Position numbers and translations under genes: made by a program
Notes under the pieces: model-generated
What the model was told of the DNA's origin: nothing
Databases searched by the model: none
Seen by the model: the letters and a program-made list of their open reading frames with translations, nothing else
Assembly (NCBI RefSeq): GCF_009938225.1
Contig: NZ_AP019657.1
Span: 2,790,001 to 2,854,000, forward strand
DNA from: Vibrio ponticus
GTDB lineage: Bacteria; Pseudomonadota; Gammaproteobacteria; Enterobacterales; Vibrionaceae
Length of the DNA stretch: 64,000 bases
Direction of reading: 5' to 3'
Shown: positions 30,272-39,430 of the stretch, piece after piece
Numbering within the stretch: position 1 is the stretch's first letter
Layout: every line of letters begins with the position of its first letter

Positions 30272-30595
30272 TCAGAGGATAAAGGCAGCCAGCAGCGTGA
30301 CACCAATCAAAGCCATCGTCAGGATGAAGAGCTCTCTGACGCGAGCGCACTTAGAAGTAAAGACCGGGTCATGGTGATGGTGATACTCTTTGGTCTTGAG
30401 ATAAGAGTAGAGCTTGAATTGCTTGCTCACATTGCCATGGGTGGTAAAGAAGCCACCGCCGTCGACCTGTTGATAAAGCAAAGGATGAGCTTCTCGCATC
30501 ACATAAATGAGTGAACGCAACGCGGTCAGATACCTAGCTAGATTCACTAGAGTAACCAACATAAGTACGAATAGAATGGTGTCTGCACTGATCAT
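30272..30595 (-). CDS. uspB: Universal stress protein B
   Basis: Small inner-membrane protein (107 aa) needed for stationary-phase ethanol tolerance in E. coli. Conserved segments [31 protein letters not shown] and the C-terminal HHHHDPVF... are clear. Two transmembrane helices are predicted, one at each end (residues ~5-20 and ~88-107). It is 70 bp downstream of ftnA on the same strand and in E. coli sits next to uspA, as here. Confidence 0.92.
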   Translation of the reverse strand: MISADTILFVLMLVTLVNLARYLTALRSLIYVMREAHPLLYQQVDGGGFFTTHGNVSKQFKLYSYLKTKEYHHHHDPVFTSKCARVRELFILTMALIGVTLLAAFIL

Positions 30596-30665
30596 CTTTC
30601 CTCCCTACACCTTCTATACATGCCCGAAGAAAAGACGATCCGATTAGAGTGTCTTTGGCTGTTAA

Positions 30666-31193
30666 CTAAGCAGCCGGGGCATCCATAACAGAAGATGAAC
30701 CTTCTTTTGCTAAAGCTGCCAGATCTTTATCAATAAAGAACAGTGCTTTACCGTCTTCACCAACAAGTTCTAGCTTATCTAATATCCCTTTAAATAACTT
30801 CTCTTCCTCGTGCTGCTCTGCAACGTACCACTGTAAGAAGTTGAATGTTGAGTAGTCTTGTGAAGTAAACGCAACATGAGCCAGCTTGTTGATTTTTTCA
30901 GTAATCATTTGCTCGTGCTCATAGGTTTCACGGAATACGTGACCAAGGCTCTCAAACTGGTGCTGAGGCGCTTCTATCGCCCCAAGAATCGGCATTGCAC
31001 CGGTTTCACTCACGTAAGTGAACAAACGCTGCATGTGCTCCATCTCTTCTACGGCGTGAGCGCGTAAAAATTCAGCCGCGCCATCGAATCCTTTATCTTC
31101 ACACCAAGCACTCATTTGTAAGTATAGATTGGATGAAAAAAATTCGAGGTTAATTTGTTCATTCAATTGATCAACCATTGCCTGTGACAGCAT
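30666..31193 (-). CDS. ftnA: Non-haem ferritin FtnA
   Basis: Iron-storage protein that oxidises Fe2+ at a ferroxidase site and stores it in a 24-subunit shell. The 175-aa product from ATG 31193 (AGGAG 6 bases upstream) keeps ferroxidase ligands E17, E49/E50 and H53 ([17 protein letters not shown]). The upstream TTG adds only two residues. Bacterial ferritin A is repressed or spared by RyhB in low iron in E. coli; ryhB lies at 15.3-15.5 kb. Divergent from uspA. Confidence 0.95.
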   Translation of the reverse strand: MLSQAMVDQLNEQINLEFFSSNLYLQMSAWCEDKGFDGAAEFLRAHAVEEMEHMQRLFTYVSETGAMPILGAIEAPQHQFESLGHVFRETYEHEQMITEKINKLAHVAFTSQDYSTFNFLQWYVAEQHEEEKLFKGILDKLELVGEDGKALFFIDKDLAALAKEGSSSVMDAPAA

Positions 31194-31323
31194 GTTCAAC
31201 TCCTAATATTCCTGCAAGTAACTAAACTATAACACGATCCTTAAAGAGATATGAGATCGCTCTAGCATAATTTTTAGACGACCAGTGCTAACCTTAAATC
31301 AAAGTCATAGAGGAGATAGCATT

Positions 31324-31749
31324 ATGAGTTATCAACATATTTTAGTTGCAATTGACCTGTCTGAAGACAGCAAACATTTGGTGGAAAAAGCTGTCTCTTT
31401 AGCTAAGCCGCTTAACGCAGATGTCTCTTTTATCCATATCGATGTGAACTATGCCGAATTGTATACCGGACTGATCGACATCAATATGGCAGAGACGCAA
31501 CATAAAGCGACCGAAGCCTCTCAACAGCAGTTACAAAACCTGGCTGATCATGCTGATTACCCGATTAAGCACACCTTGGTGGGCAGCGGCGACCTAGGTA
31601 ACGAACTGTGTGAAAACATTGGTGAATACAAAGTGGACTTAGTGGTGTGTGGGCACCATCAAGATTTTTGGAGTAAGTTGCTCTCTTCCACGCGCCAATT
31701 AATAAATTGTACGCCGGTCGATTTGTTGGTTGTACCACTCAAGGATTGA
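31324..31749 (+). CDS. uspA: Universal stress protein A
   Basis: Cytoplasmic stress-survival protein, 141 aa. The ATG at 31324 ([15 protein letters not shown]) has a GAGGAG ribosome site; an upstream ATG would add 13 residues that are not conserved. The family core ILVAIDLS...KAVSLAK, the [11 protein letters not shown] segment and the C-terminal [10 protein letters not shown] are as in UspA. Position with uspB and ftnA is the Vibrio arrangement. Confidence 0.95.
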   Translation: MSYQHILVAIDLSEDSKHLVEKAVSLAKPLNADVSFIHIDVNYAELYTGLIDINMAETQHKATEASQQQLQNLADHADYPIKHTLVGSGDLGNELCENIGEYKVDLVVCGHHQDFWSKLLSSTRQLINCTPVDLLVVPLKD

Positions 31750-31808
31750 TCGCACTGCGAATTAATCTCGTTTAGACTGACGGCTGGTATCATTCATGGG
31801 TATGGATT

Positions 31809-32687
31809 ATGGGTTATCTATCAGCCGTCACTTTGCTGTGGGCATTTTCATTTAGCTTGATTGGCGTTTATCTTGCTGGTCAGGTTGATTCTTGGTTTTC
31901 AGTGTTAATGCGAGTGGCATTAGCAAGCGTCGTGTTCTTGCCTTTTATTAAGTTTAAAGGTGTCAGTAAATCACTGATCAGCAAGTTGATGGTCGTTGGC
32001 GGCTTTCAGCTCGGCTTGATGTACTGCTTCTATTACCAATCTTTTTTACTCCTTTCCGTACCAGAAGTACTACTTTTCACCGTCTTTACGCCCATTTATG
32101 TCACGCTAATTTACGACTTACTCAAAAAGCGTTTCTCACCTTGGTATTTAGTCACGGCAGCCATCGCTGTCGCTGGCGCTGCCGTAATTAAGTTTGCCGG
32201 CATCAATGAAAACTTCCTAATCGGCTTTTTAGTGGTACAAGGTGCTAACCTGTGTTTCGCCATCGGTCAGGTCGGTTACAAATACATTATGGAAACCGAG
32301 CAAGTGGAATTGCCGCAACACGCAGTCTTTGGTTATTTCTATCTCGGGGCTCTGGTCGTCGCCACCATCGCCTTTACGCTAATGGGTAATGTAGACAAGT
32401 TACCGACTACTAACACTCAGTGGGGTATCCTTATCTATCTTGGTTTAATTGCTTCTGGTCTCGGTTACTTCGCGTGGAATAAAGGAGCGACGATGGTTAA
32501 CGCAGGCGCGCTGGCAGTCATGAATAATGCACTGGTGCCAGCAGGACTTATCGTTAATATCGTTATTTGGAATCGAGATGTCGACTTGCTGCGCTTAGGC
32601 ATTGGTGGTGCGATTATCATGCTGTCTTTGTGGGTCAATGAAACCTGGGTAAAACGTCGCGTCGCGCGTGATTACGCTTCGGCTTAG
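31809..32687 (+). CDS. DMT superfamily (EamA) transporter, second copy
   Basis: Probable inner-membrane transporter of 292 aa with ten predicted helices in two EamA repeats (second repeat begins near residue 145 in GFLVVQGANLCFAIGQVG). It is only weakly like the EamA gene at 24272 (different loop sequences), so not a recent duplicate. Proteins of this type in vibrios are often annotated as carboxylate/amino-acid/amine transporters, and a possible relative is YigM; substrate unknown. Confidence 0.85.
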   Translation: MGYLSAVTLLWAFSFSLIGVYLAGQVDSWFSVLMRVALASVVFLPFIKFKGVSKSLISKLMVVGGFQLGLMYCFYYQSFLLLSVPEVLLFTVFTPIYVTLIYDLLKKRFSPWYLVTAAIAVAGAAVIKFAGINENFLIGFLVVQGANLCFAIGQVGYKYIMETEQVELPQHAVFGYFYLGALVVATIAFTLMGNVDKLPTTNTQWGILIYLGLIASGLGYFAWNKGATMVNAGALAVMNNALVPAGLIVNIVIWNRDVDLLRLGIGGAIIMLSLWVNETWVKRRVARDYASA

Positions 32688-32715
32688 CTTAATCGCCGCT
32701 TATCACACCAGAAAT

Positions 32716-32744
32716 AAATAGCCCGCGATCATCGCGGGCTATTT
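32716..32744. terminator. Bidirectional terminator between DMT gene and Lys-rich gene
   Basis: Perfect stem AAATAGCCCGCGAT / ATCGCGGGCTATTT with a single-base loop, between convergent genes. Confidence 0.8.
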
Positions 32745-32766
32745 ATATTTGTACAACGTTGACCAA

Positions 32767-33243
32767 TTAATGCATTGCATGTTGAGAAGCAGGCAAGCCA
32801 CTTACTAGCGTCAACTGGTTGAGACTCATATTGGTCTTATTAAATTGCTGTTCGAGTTTCTGCTGTTTACGCAGTAGTTTCTGCTGCTTATCGACCGTCT
32901 TCTTGAGCTTTTTGAAGTACTTCTTCTGCTTCTTAGCCTGCTTCTTGGCTTGTTTAAGCTGAGACTTACTGAGCGGAGATTGACCAAGCAATGATTCGCT
33001 AGACTCAACTTGTGCAGTAAGCAGAACGTCACTCTGCTGAGGTAAAACACTTTTCTCTTCTACCGCTACGGGCACGTCAAGATTCACCGCTTGTAGCGCC
33101 ATTGGCTTACACAATAGATTTTTATCTTGTGATGCCCGTGCACATGAGCGACAGAGGTATTTTGGCGCTGCGACAATACGTTGAATATCACTCAACTGCT
33201 GCGCAATATCGTGACGATTCAATTTACATAAGCGCTTACTCAT
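32767..33243 (-). CDS. Conserved hypothetical protein, Cys-rich N-terminus and coiled coil
   Basis: Not recognised. The 158-aa protein has an N-terminal part with several cysteines (YLCRSCARASQDKNLLC, with CxxC), a variable middle, and a strongly basic coiled coil (QLKQAKKQAKKQKKYFKKLK). The layout suggests a metal-binding N-terminus with a nucleic-acid- or membrane-associated helix. It is monocistronic, convergent with the DMT gene and divided from rsmJ by about 100 bp. Confidence 0.6.
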   Translation of the reverse strand: MSKRLCKLNRHDIAQQLSDIQRIVAAPKYLCRSCARASQDKNLLCKPMALQAVNLDVPVAVEEKSVLPQQSDVLLTAQVESSESLLGQSPLSKSQLKQAKKQAKKQKKYFKKLKKTVDKQQKLLRKQQKLEQQFNKTNMSLNQLTLVSGLPASQHAMH

Positions 33244-33345
33244 ACTACCACCTCAGCAAGAATACGAATTATTATTACTAAGATATACATGCAGTATCAA
33301 GTTAGCGCAAGCGCAAAATGTTTCTCAATGTGGCAAAAGTGATAA

Positions 33346-34125
33346 TTAACTCATTGACGCCTTAACGTAGACATCAAAGCGATTTTTCTTAGTCTCTATC
33401 GCCATGCTCGGTTTTTGGTTGTCTAGCCACTCAGCATAGTCAGGACGTTTTACTACCACACGTTTCGTTGCCAAAGCCAACGCCGGTTGCAATAGCGCGT
33501 CTGCGTCATTATCAGCGCCGACTAAAGACTGAAACACGCGCATCTCTTTTTTCACTAAAGCACTTTTCTTTTTGTTTTCTGGGTGTGGATACATTGGATC
33601 AAGGTAAACCACATCTGGCGCAACAAAATTTGGGTCATTGACCAGATCACTCAATGCATTATGACTTGAAGCGTGCACAAGAGACATGCGCTCAGAAACC
33701 CATTCTCCAATTTCAGTGTCTTGCTTCGCTCGCGCTAGTCCATCATCGAGTAGCGCAGCAACAACCGGATGGCGCTCGACCATTTGCACTTTACAACCGA
33801 GTGATGCGAGAACGAATGCATCACGCCCTAGCCCCGCCGTTCCATCAAGCACGGTTGGTGTAGCACCTTTATTTAAACCTGCTGCTTTTGCGATTGCTTG
33901 CCCTTTACCACCACCAAATTTACGGCGATGCGCCACAGCGCCTGAGACTAAGTCGACATAAATCGCACCCAGTTTAGGCTCATCTAGCTTACGCAGTTCA
34001 AGTCGCTGTTCGGTCAACACTAAAGCAAACACGCTCTGCTCATCATGTTGTAACCCCCAACGAGCTGCAATTTCATTTAGACGTTCGGTTTGGGTTAGGT
34101 CTTCACACACAAGTTGTAGTTGCAA
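33346..34125 (-). CDS. rsmJ: 16S rRNA (guanine1516-N2)-methyltransferase RsmJ
   Basis: SAM-dependent enzyme that methylates G1516 of 16S rRNA. The 259-aa protein carries the YhiQ signatures [14 protein letters not shown] and the SAM motif [16 protein letters not shown], then [13 protein letters not shown], the aromatic motif of the family. It is followed by 100 bp to the Lys-rich gene and divergent from asnC. Confidence 0.92.
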   Translation of the reverse strand: MQLQLVCEDLTQTERLNEIAARWGLQHDEQSVFALVLTEQRLELRKLDEPKLGAIYVDLVSGAVAHRRKFGGGKGQAIAKAAGLNKGATPTVLDGTAGLGRDAFVLASLGCKVQMVERHPVVAALLDDGLARAKQDTEIGEWVSERMSLVHASSHNALSDLVNDPNFVAPDVVYLDPMYPHPENKKKSALVKKEMRVFQSLVGADNDADALLQPALALATKRVVVKRPDYAEWLDNQKPSMAIETKKNRFDVYVKASMS

Positions 34126-34270
34126 AAGCGGGCTCCATTAAAGCGCAAAAAAGAAGTTTGAAGTTTAGCGGATTTTATCGCACTAGCTAAAGGGAAACCT
34201 TTCCTTCATAGTAGTATTATTCACATACACTAGGTTCAGCTAGAACGAATTGACTACGATGGGAAAAGCA

Positions 34271-34735
34271 ATGCAGGTTCAGGCAAACAAACTGGATGAT
34301 CTTGATAAAGCCATACTGAAAACCTTAATGGCTGATGCGCGAACACCTTACGCTGAAATGGCGAAAAAATATAACGTCAGCCCAGCGACGATTCACGTTC
34401 GAATTGAAAAGATGAAAGCTGCGCAAGTTATACAAGGCACTGAAGTGATCGTTGATAGTAAAAAGCTCGGCTACGATGTGTGCTGCTTTATCGGTATTAA
34501 CCTCAATGCAGCTCGCGACTATCATTCAGCACTGGAAAAACTCAATGCTTTGGAAGAAGTGGTCGAAGCTTACTACACCACTGGGGCATACAACATCTTC
34601 GTCAAACTGATGTGTCGTTCAATCGAAGAGTTGCAATATGTGTTGATCGACAAGTTGCAAGCCATTGATGAAGTCCAATCAACCGAGACACTCATCTCGC
34701 TGCAAAACCCGATCAATCGCAATGTAAACCCATAA
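34271..34735 (+). CDS. asnC: Lrp/AsnC-family regulator AsnC
   Basis: DNA-binding regulator of the Lrp/AsnC family, with an N-terminal helix-turn-helix (about residues 20-45, MAKKYNVSPATIHVRIEKM) and a C-terminal RAM ligand domain. The sequence YDVCCFIGI...HSALEKL...YYTTGAYNIFVKLMCRS closely matches AsnC. I chose the ATG at 34271 (GGGA 6 bases upstream; 154 aa, as in E. coli); TTG 34250 and ATG 34259 are alternatives. In E. coli AsnC controls asnA, but no asnA is present next to it here; its neighbour is rsmJ. Confidence 0.87.
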   Translation: MQVQANKLDDLDKAILKTLMADARTPYAEMAKKYNVSPATIHVRIEKMKAAQVIQGTEVIVDSKKLGYDVCCFIGINLNAARDYHSALEKLNALEEVVEAYYTTGAYNIFVKLMCRSIEELQYVLIDKLQAIDEVQSTETLISLQNPINRNVNP

Positions 34736-34764
34736 AAAAAGCTCGCTAACTAGCGAGCTTTTTA
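34736..34764 (+). terminator. Rho-independent terminator after asnC
   Basis: Stem AAAAGCTCGCTA / TAGCGAGCTTTT with a two-base loop; also serves the convergent gene at 34773. Confidence 0.85.
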
Positions 34765-34772
34765 AAATCTGT

Positions 34773-35057
34773 TTAGCGTGAAGCTAAGTACTCTTTTAAC
34801 TCTTCAACAGAGATACCTTGCTCAGAGATCTGTTTTGCTAGCAGATCCACTTGTTCGTCTTTGCGCGAGGCAATCACTTGTTGAAAATGGTAAACGATAT
34901 CTCTCAGCATTGGCAGCGGAACTTGTTTCGCTGCGCTTTGAATGCGCTCGCCACTTTGGTTGCCTAATTCATTAAGCAATTTACCAAACATAACTTTTTC
35001 TGGAGAACTGTCCAGTTGCTCCAATAATCGAGCCATCTCGTACGTCGTTAGAGACAT
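34773..35057 (-). CDS. Conserved small hypothetical protein, 94 aa
   Basis: Not recognised. A 94-aa, largely helical, acidic/amphipathic protein (MSLTTYEMARLLEQLDSSPE... VLLAKQ... ISVEELKEYLASR). The ATG at 35057 has AGGA with a 5-base spacing; the ORF extends 6 codons upstream without a ribosome site. The C-terminal segment (EQGISVEELKEYL) is loosely reminiscent of H-NS/oligomerisation helices but no DNA-binding motif is seen. Stands alone, convergent with asnC. Confidence 0.6.
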   Translation of the reverse strand: MSLTTYEMARLLEQLDSSPEKVMFGKLLNELGNQSGERIQSAAKQVPLPMLRDIVYHFQQVIASRKDEQVDLLAKQISEQGISVEELKEYLASR

Positions 35058-35158
35058 GTTTTTCCTAAAATCCACCAGTTAAAAAATCAAAGGCTAAATA
35101 TACACCGTTTTTGTAACTTGGCATAGTTGTCGCCCAAATCTTGGCAATATTCCAACAA

Positions 35159-36349
35159 TTAATACGTCGCAGCTTGGTGCCAAGCTCGCGCAGGTTTAGT
35201 AAACAGCAGCAAGAACCAAGGCAGAACAATCAGCATCTGAATCGCGATCATCACTTTCGGTTCTAAACCTGATAGCTGGATGATACCGATCACTAAACCA
35301 GAACCGCTCATCTGGAACAAGCCTAATAGCGCCGCTGCCGTGCCCGCTTTATCGCCAAACGGCGCCAACGCTTTGCCTGCGGCTGCGCCAAGAATCCAAG
35401 CAAAGCCAATCGATGAAAGAAACACAGGAAGCATGAAAGCGATTGGACTCGCAATGTCGGCTAACGCTAACATCAATACGCCAGCCACCATCAAAATAGC
35501 CAAGCCAATTAATAGTGTAGCTCGCGTTCCCAATCTATCCATGCATTTTGGCGCCGTCATACTCGCGGTGATATTTAATGCTGCATTGATGCCAAACCAA
35601 AACGTAAACTGGTTCATATCAAGACCTAACTCGCCCATCAAGACCACTGGAGCAGAAGTCACATACGCAAGAATCACTGCCATTGCCAACATACATAGGC
35701 TGGCATGGAATAAAAATGAAGGGGTTTGCAAAATATCGAGATAACGACTGAGACGGAACACTGGTTCTTTGCTTACCTGTGGGTTGCTCTCTTTCATGCT
35801 GGTAAACAACAAAGCGAAGACAACCAAGGCATATAGCGCCATAAAGCTAAAGTTACTGCGCCAGCCAAACTGCTGAGTTAACCAACTACCTAAAATAGGC
35901 GCTAAAGCGGGAATAAAACAGATTGCGCCATTAAGATAACTGATCATTCGTCCGCTCTTTTCAGGACCAAATAGATCGCGAACTGTTGCAAAGGCTGCTA
36001 CCGATGTCGCGCACGCACCTAAGCCTTGTAGCATACGAGCAACCAGCATCCACTCTATGTTTTGAGCTCCCCACGCCAATAGAGCGCTCAAACCGTAAAT
36101 ACCAATGCCACCCAATGCAACAGTTCGACGTCCGAGTTTATCCGCCAAGGGACCAGCAAATAACTGACCTACGCCCATGGCAAATAAGAACCAAGTAATC
36201 GTTCCTTGAGTTAATGCATGTTCCACGTGAAACGCTTCAGACATCAAAGGCAATGCCGGCAAGTAGATATCGATGGCTAAAGGGCTAAACAGCACTAACA
36301 GGGTGAGCAGTGCCATTTGTGATTTTTTAGGGGTGTATGAAGTATGCAT
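35159..36349 (-). CDS. Bcr/CflA-family multidrug efflux transporter (MFS)
   Basis: Proton-driven efflux transporter of the major facilitator superfamily, 396 aa with twelve predicted helices. The Bcr signature AIDIYLPALP is at residues ~25-34, and the MFS motif A (GPLADKLGRRT) lies between TM2 and TM3. Divergent from the LysR gene at 36457, which may control it. A parS site (36219-36234) overlaps the codons of residues ~39-44 (FHVEHA). Confidence 0.9.
   Translation of the reverse strand: MHTSYTPKKSQMALLTLLVLFSPLAIDIYLPALPLMSEAFHVEHALTQGTITWFLFAMGVGQLFAGPLADKLGRRTVALGGIGIYGLSALLAWGAQNIEWMLVARMLQGLGACATSVAAFATVRDLFGPEKSGRMISYLNGAICFIPALAPILGSWLTQQFGWRSNFSFMALYALVVFALLFTSMKESNPQVSKEPVFRLSRYLDILQTPSFLFHASLCMLAMAVILAYVTSAPVVLMGELGLDMNQFTFWFGINAALNITASMTAPKCMDRLGTRATLLIGLAILMVAGVLMLALADIASPIAFMLPVFLSSIGFAWILGAAAGKALAPFGDKAGTAAALLGLFQMSGSGLVIGIIQLSGLEPKVMIAIQMLIVLPWFLLLFTKPARAWHQAATY
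36219..36234. other. parS centromere site 1 (near consensus)
   Basis: TGTTCCACGTGAAACG matches the chromosome I parS consensus NGTTNCACGTGAAACN exactly and differs from the full palindrome TGTTTCACGTGAAACA at two positions. It lies inside the Bcr/CflA ORF, so it must be read as a site within codons. ParB binds this motif. Weakest of three sites in the window. Confidence 0.72.
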
Positions 36350-36456
36350 TGAAACAACTAAACGATTAACTAATGAAATTGGCGCTAGTCTAAGTTAGGC
36401 TAGATATTACTTCCAATGACATTAAATCATCTCAGTTATTCTAGTTAGGAATACCA

Positions 36457-37398
36457 ATGAATATCGAAAAACTTGCTCGCATTGACCTTAATCTGCTGGT
36501 TTGTCTTAAAGTATTGCTTGAAGAACTCAATGTCACTCGCGCTGCCAGTCGGCTCTGTTTGTCACAATCAGCCGTGAGCAAGAACCTAGCTAAGTTAAGA
36601 ACCCAGTTTGACGACCCACTTTTCGTGCGAACTTCCCATGGCTTAACCGCCACACCCAAAGCGCTATTCTTAAAACCTAAGCTCGATAACTTGATCCACC
36701 AATTAGAAATACTGACGCAACCTGAGCAATTCACGCCTGACTCAAGTGACTACCGTTTTCAAATTGCCGCTGTGGAAAGTGTTTATCCACTGATCTTGCC
36801 GCACTTCTTACCGCATATCTTTAAGCAAGCGCCGAATGTCACCATCAGTACCCATCCCTGGAATGAGCAAACTTTTCCATTAATGCAACGCGGTGAAATC
36901 GATCTTGGTATTACCGGTAAAGATATCGACATTAATGATGCCAAGCTCACCATGCTCCCCCCAAGTGATATCTGTGAGCAGGAAATCTATCGTGATAACC
37001 AAGTGTGTTTAATTCGTAATAACCATCCCGCGTTAAACCAACCCTGGAATCTTGAGAACTACCTCAAGCAGCGCCACGTACAAGTTCGTTGTGATGGTAA
37101 CGACCGCTGGTTACTCGATTATCGCCTCGCAGACATGGGACGAGAACGTGATATCGCTATCACCGTTCCTGATTTTAACAGTGCAGCGAGTTTGTGTAGC
37201 TATACCGATTTTATCTTTACCGCGCCAAGCCACTTTATTCAATTGGCGGCAAAGCAGCTCAACTTAACCGTATTGCCGTTACCGATGGAGTTTCCACCCA
37301 TGGCATACACTTTGTTTTGGCATCGAGATCGTGAGAATGACCCAGCTCTATCATGGTTACGAACCATGATTCGCGATAAAACCGACGCGTTAAGATAG
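36457..37398 (+). CDS. LysR-family transcriptional regulator
   Basis: Transcription factor of 313 aa with the LysR N-terminal helix-turn-helix (RLCLSQSAVSKNLAKLRTQF, residues ~30-49, of the NodD/ToxR-type RLxLSQ subfamily) and a C-terminal ligand-sensing domain. Its start is 107 bp from the divergent MFS gene, the usual regulator-target arrangement. The effector is unknown. Ribosome site is weak (TAGGA, 10 bases upstream). Confidence 0.9.
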   Translation: MNIEKLARIDLNLLVCLKVLLEELNVTRAASRLCLSQSAVSKNLAKLRTQFDDPLFVRTSHGLTATPKALFLKPKLDNLIHQLEILTQPEQFTPDSSDYRFQIAAVESVYPLILPHFLPHIFKQAPNVTISTHPWNEQTFPLMQRGEIDLGITGKDIDINDAKLTMLPPSDICEQEIYRDNQVCLIRNNHPALNQPWNLENYLKQRHVQVRCDGNDRWLLDYRLADMGRERDIAITVPDFNSAASLCSYTDFIFTAPSHFIQLAAKQLNLTVLPLPMEFPPMAYTLFWHRDRENDPALSWLRTMIRDKTDALR

Positions 37399-37541
37399 GT
37401 GTATGAGACACCTTTCTGGTGATAAACACCAGTTAACAAAATATGCTTACGCTAACATTTGCAGCGATGAAACAAAAAGAGTAGCTTATTCTGCACTGTC
37501 GTAACTGTAGTGCGACCACAACAAATTGAAGGATTAAAACG

Positions 37542-39332
37542 ATGCTTACAACTACTGAACAACGTTTAAGTGCCATTAGAGAATGGCTTGTTCAGCATAA
37601 CCTTGATGCTTTACTGGTACCTCATGAAGATGAATATCTCGGTGAATACGTTCCCGCTCATAACGAGCGTCTTCACTGGCTAACAGGCTTTACCGGTTCA
37701 GCAGGTGTTGCAGTCATCACTCGCGAAAAAGCGGCAATTTTTGTTGATGGTCGCTATACAGTGCAAGTCACCAAACAAGTACCTGCAGAGCTGTTCGAAT
37801 ATCGCCACCTAATCAATGAACCAGCATTGGATTGGGTAACAGAACAAGTTGCTGTTGGCGGTAAAGTGGCGATTGACCCTCGCATGCACAATGGCGCTTG
37901 GCTAGAAGGTGCGCAAGCGAAGCTAGCGAAAAACCACCAACTAGAAATTCTTAACAGCAATCCGATTGATGAACTTTGGTCTGACCGACCAGCACCAGTG
38001 CTTTCTGATGTACGTCTAATGCCAACCGAGTCTGTTGGTCAATCGAGCCAAGAGAAACGCACTGAGATCGCCGCACTAGTTGCGAAGCAAGGTGCGGACA
38101 GCGCTGTGATTACCGCTCTCGATTCAATTTGTTGGTTACTCAATATTCGTGGTTTAGATGTATCTCGTCTTCCGGTCCTGCTTTCTCATGCGATTTTACA
38201 CGCCAATGGTAATGTTGAGTTCTTCTTAGACCCTACTCGTATTCCAGCTGAGTTTGCCGCGCACGTTGGCACAGGTGTTTCTGTTTATCATCCAGAACAA
38301 CTACAAGCTCAACTAGAAGCACTGAATGGTAGTAAGGTCCTGGTTGATCCGGCGACAAGTAACGCTTGGGTCAAACTGGTACTGCAAAATTCAGATGCTC
38401 AAGTGATTAGTGCCGCTGATCCATGTCTGATGCCAAAAGCCGCCAAAAACGCAACTGAGATTGCAGGCATGAAAGCGTGTCACATTCGTGATGGCGTCGC
38501 AATGGTGCAATTCCTGAGTTGGCTAGATAGTGAAGTAGCGCAAGGTAACGTACATAACGAAGCCGTGTTGGCAGACAAGCTAGAATCAATTCGTCGCCAA
38601 GATCCAACGCTTATGGACCTAAGCTTTGATACCATTTCAGCAGCAGGTAGTAACGCTGCGATGTGTCACTACAACCATGAGAACCAGCCTGAACCAGGAC
38701 AGCTCACCATGGATAGCTTGTACTTAGTGGATTCAGGCGGTCAGTATCTTGATGGTACCACTGACATTACGCGTACTATCGCGATTGGACAGCCGAGTGC
38801 GGAAATGATTAAGCAATTTACTCTCGCTTTAAAAGGACACATCGGTGTCGCTCGTGCACGCTTCCCACAAGGTACCCGTGGCTATCAAATCGATACGCTT
38901 GCTCGTCAACATCTATGGGCAGAAGGCTTCGATTATGACCATGGTACTGGTCATGGTGTCGGTCACTTCCTCAGTGTACATGAAGGTCCAGCTAGCATCT
39001 CGAAGAAACAGATTGATGTGCCGCTAGTAGAAGGTATGGTGCTTTCTAATGAGCCTGGCTACTACCGTGCAGAACAGTTTGGTATTCGTATTGAGAACTT
39101 AGAGCTGGTTGTTGAACTTCCAACTCAAGGCGATTTCTCAGTGCTAACCTTTGAGTCACTAACGCGCTGTCCAATCGACCTACGTAATATTGATGTCAAC
39201 CTACTGACTCGTCCAGAACTCGCCTGGCTAAACGACTACCATGAAAAAGTATGGCAAGACCTCAACCAACTGATTGATGATGAACTAGCCAAGCAATGGC
39301 TGCGTCAAGCAACTCGCGCACTCAGTCACTAA
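37542..39332 (+). CDS. Xaa-Pro aminopeptidase (M24B family)
   Basis: Cytoplasmic metalloprotease that removes N-terminal residues preceding proline. The 596-aa protein is longer than E. coli PepP (441 aa) and similar to the eukaryotic-like APP1 class, with two N-terminal creatinase-like domains and a pita-bread C-terminal domain. Metal ligands are in DSGGQYLDGTTDITRT (two Asp), GTGHGVGHFLSVHEGP (His), NEPGYY and GIRIENLE (two Glu), so the active site is complete. Monocistronic. A parS site follows the terminator. Confidence 0.92.
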   Translation: MLTTTEQRLSAIREWLVQHNLDALLVPHEDEYLGEYVPAHNERLHWLTGFTGSAGVAVITREKAAIFVDGRYTVQVTKQVPAELFEYRHLINEPALDWVTEQVAVGGKVAIDPRMHNGAWLEGAQAKLAKNHQLEILNSNPIDELWSDRPAPVLSDVRLMPTESVGQSSQEKRTEIAALVAKQGADSAVITALDSICWLLNIRGLDVSRLPVLLSHAILHANGNVEFFLDPTRIPAEFAAHVGTGVSVYHPEQLQAQLEALNGSKVLVDPATSNAWVKLVLQNSDAQVISAADPCLMPKAAKNATEIAGMKACHIRDGVAMVQFLSWLDSEVAQGNVHNEAVLADKLESIRRQDPTLMDLSFDTISAAGSNAAMCHYNHENQPEPGQLTMDSLYLVDSGGQYLDGTTDITRTIAIGQPSAEMIKQFTLALKGHIGVARARFPQGTRGYQIDTLARQHLWAEGFDYDHGTGHGVGHFLSVHEGPASISKKQIDVPLVEGMVLSNEPGYYRAEQFGIRIENLELVVELPTQGDFSVLTFESLTRCPIDLRNIDVNLLTRPELAWLNDYHEKVWQDLNQLIDDELAKQWLRQATRALSH

Positions 39333-39380
39333 AAGAAACAGTGAATAGCTAACCGCATAATCGGTCGGTTATCGATAAAT

Positions 39381-39404
39381 AAAAGGCTCCCGCGGGAGCC
39401 TTTT
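39381..39404. terminator. Bidirectional terminator between the aminopeptidase gene and thiH
   Basis: Perfect palindrome AAAAGGCTCCCG / CGGGAGCCTTTT, 24 bp; A and T ends on both sides. It is immediately followed by parS site 2. Confidence 0.8.
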
Positions 39405-39405
39405 A

Positions 39406-39421
39406 TGTTTCACGTGAAACA
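39406..39421. other. parS centromere site 2 (perfect)
   Basis: TGTTTCACGTGAAACA is the perfect 16-bp parS palindrome, extending to ATGTTTCACGTGAAACAT over 39405-39422. It lies in the short gap between the aminopeptidase terminator and thiH. ParB loads here to organise origin segregation. Confidence 0.93.
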
Positions 39422-39430
39422 TACGGATGA

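Noticed and set aside
30236..30514. 92-aa plus-strand ORF across uspB
   Set aside because: Opposite to the well-supported uspB frame; the protein matches no family and no ribosome site is seen.
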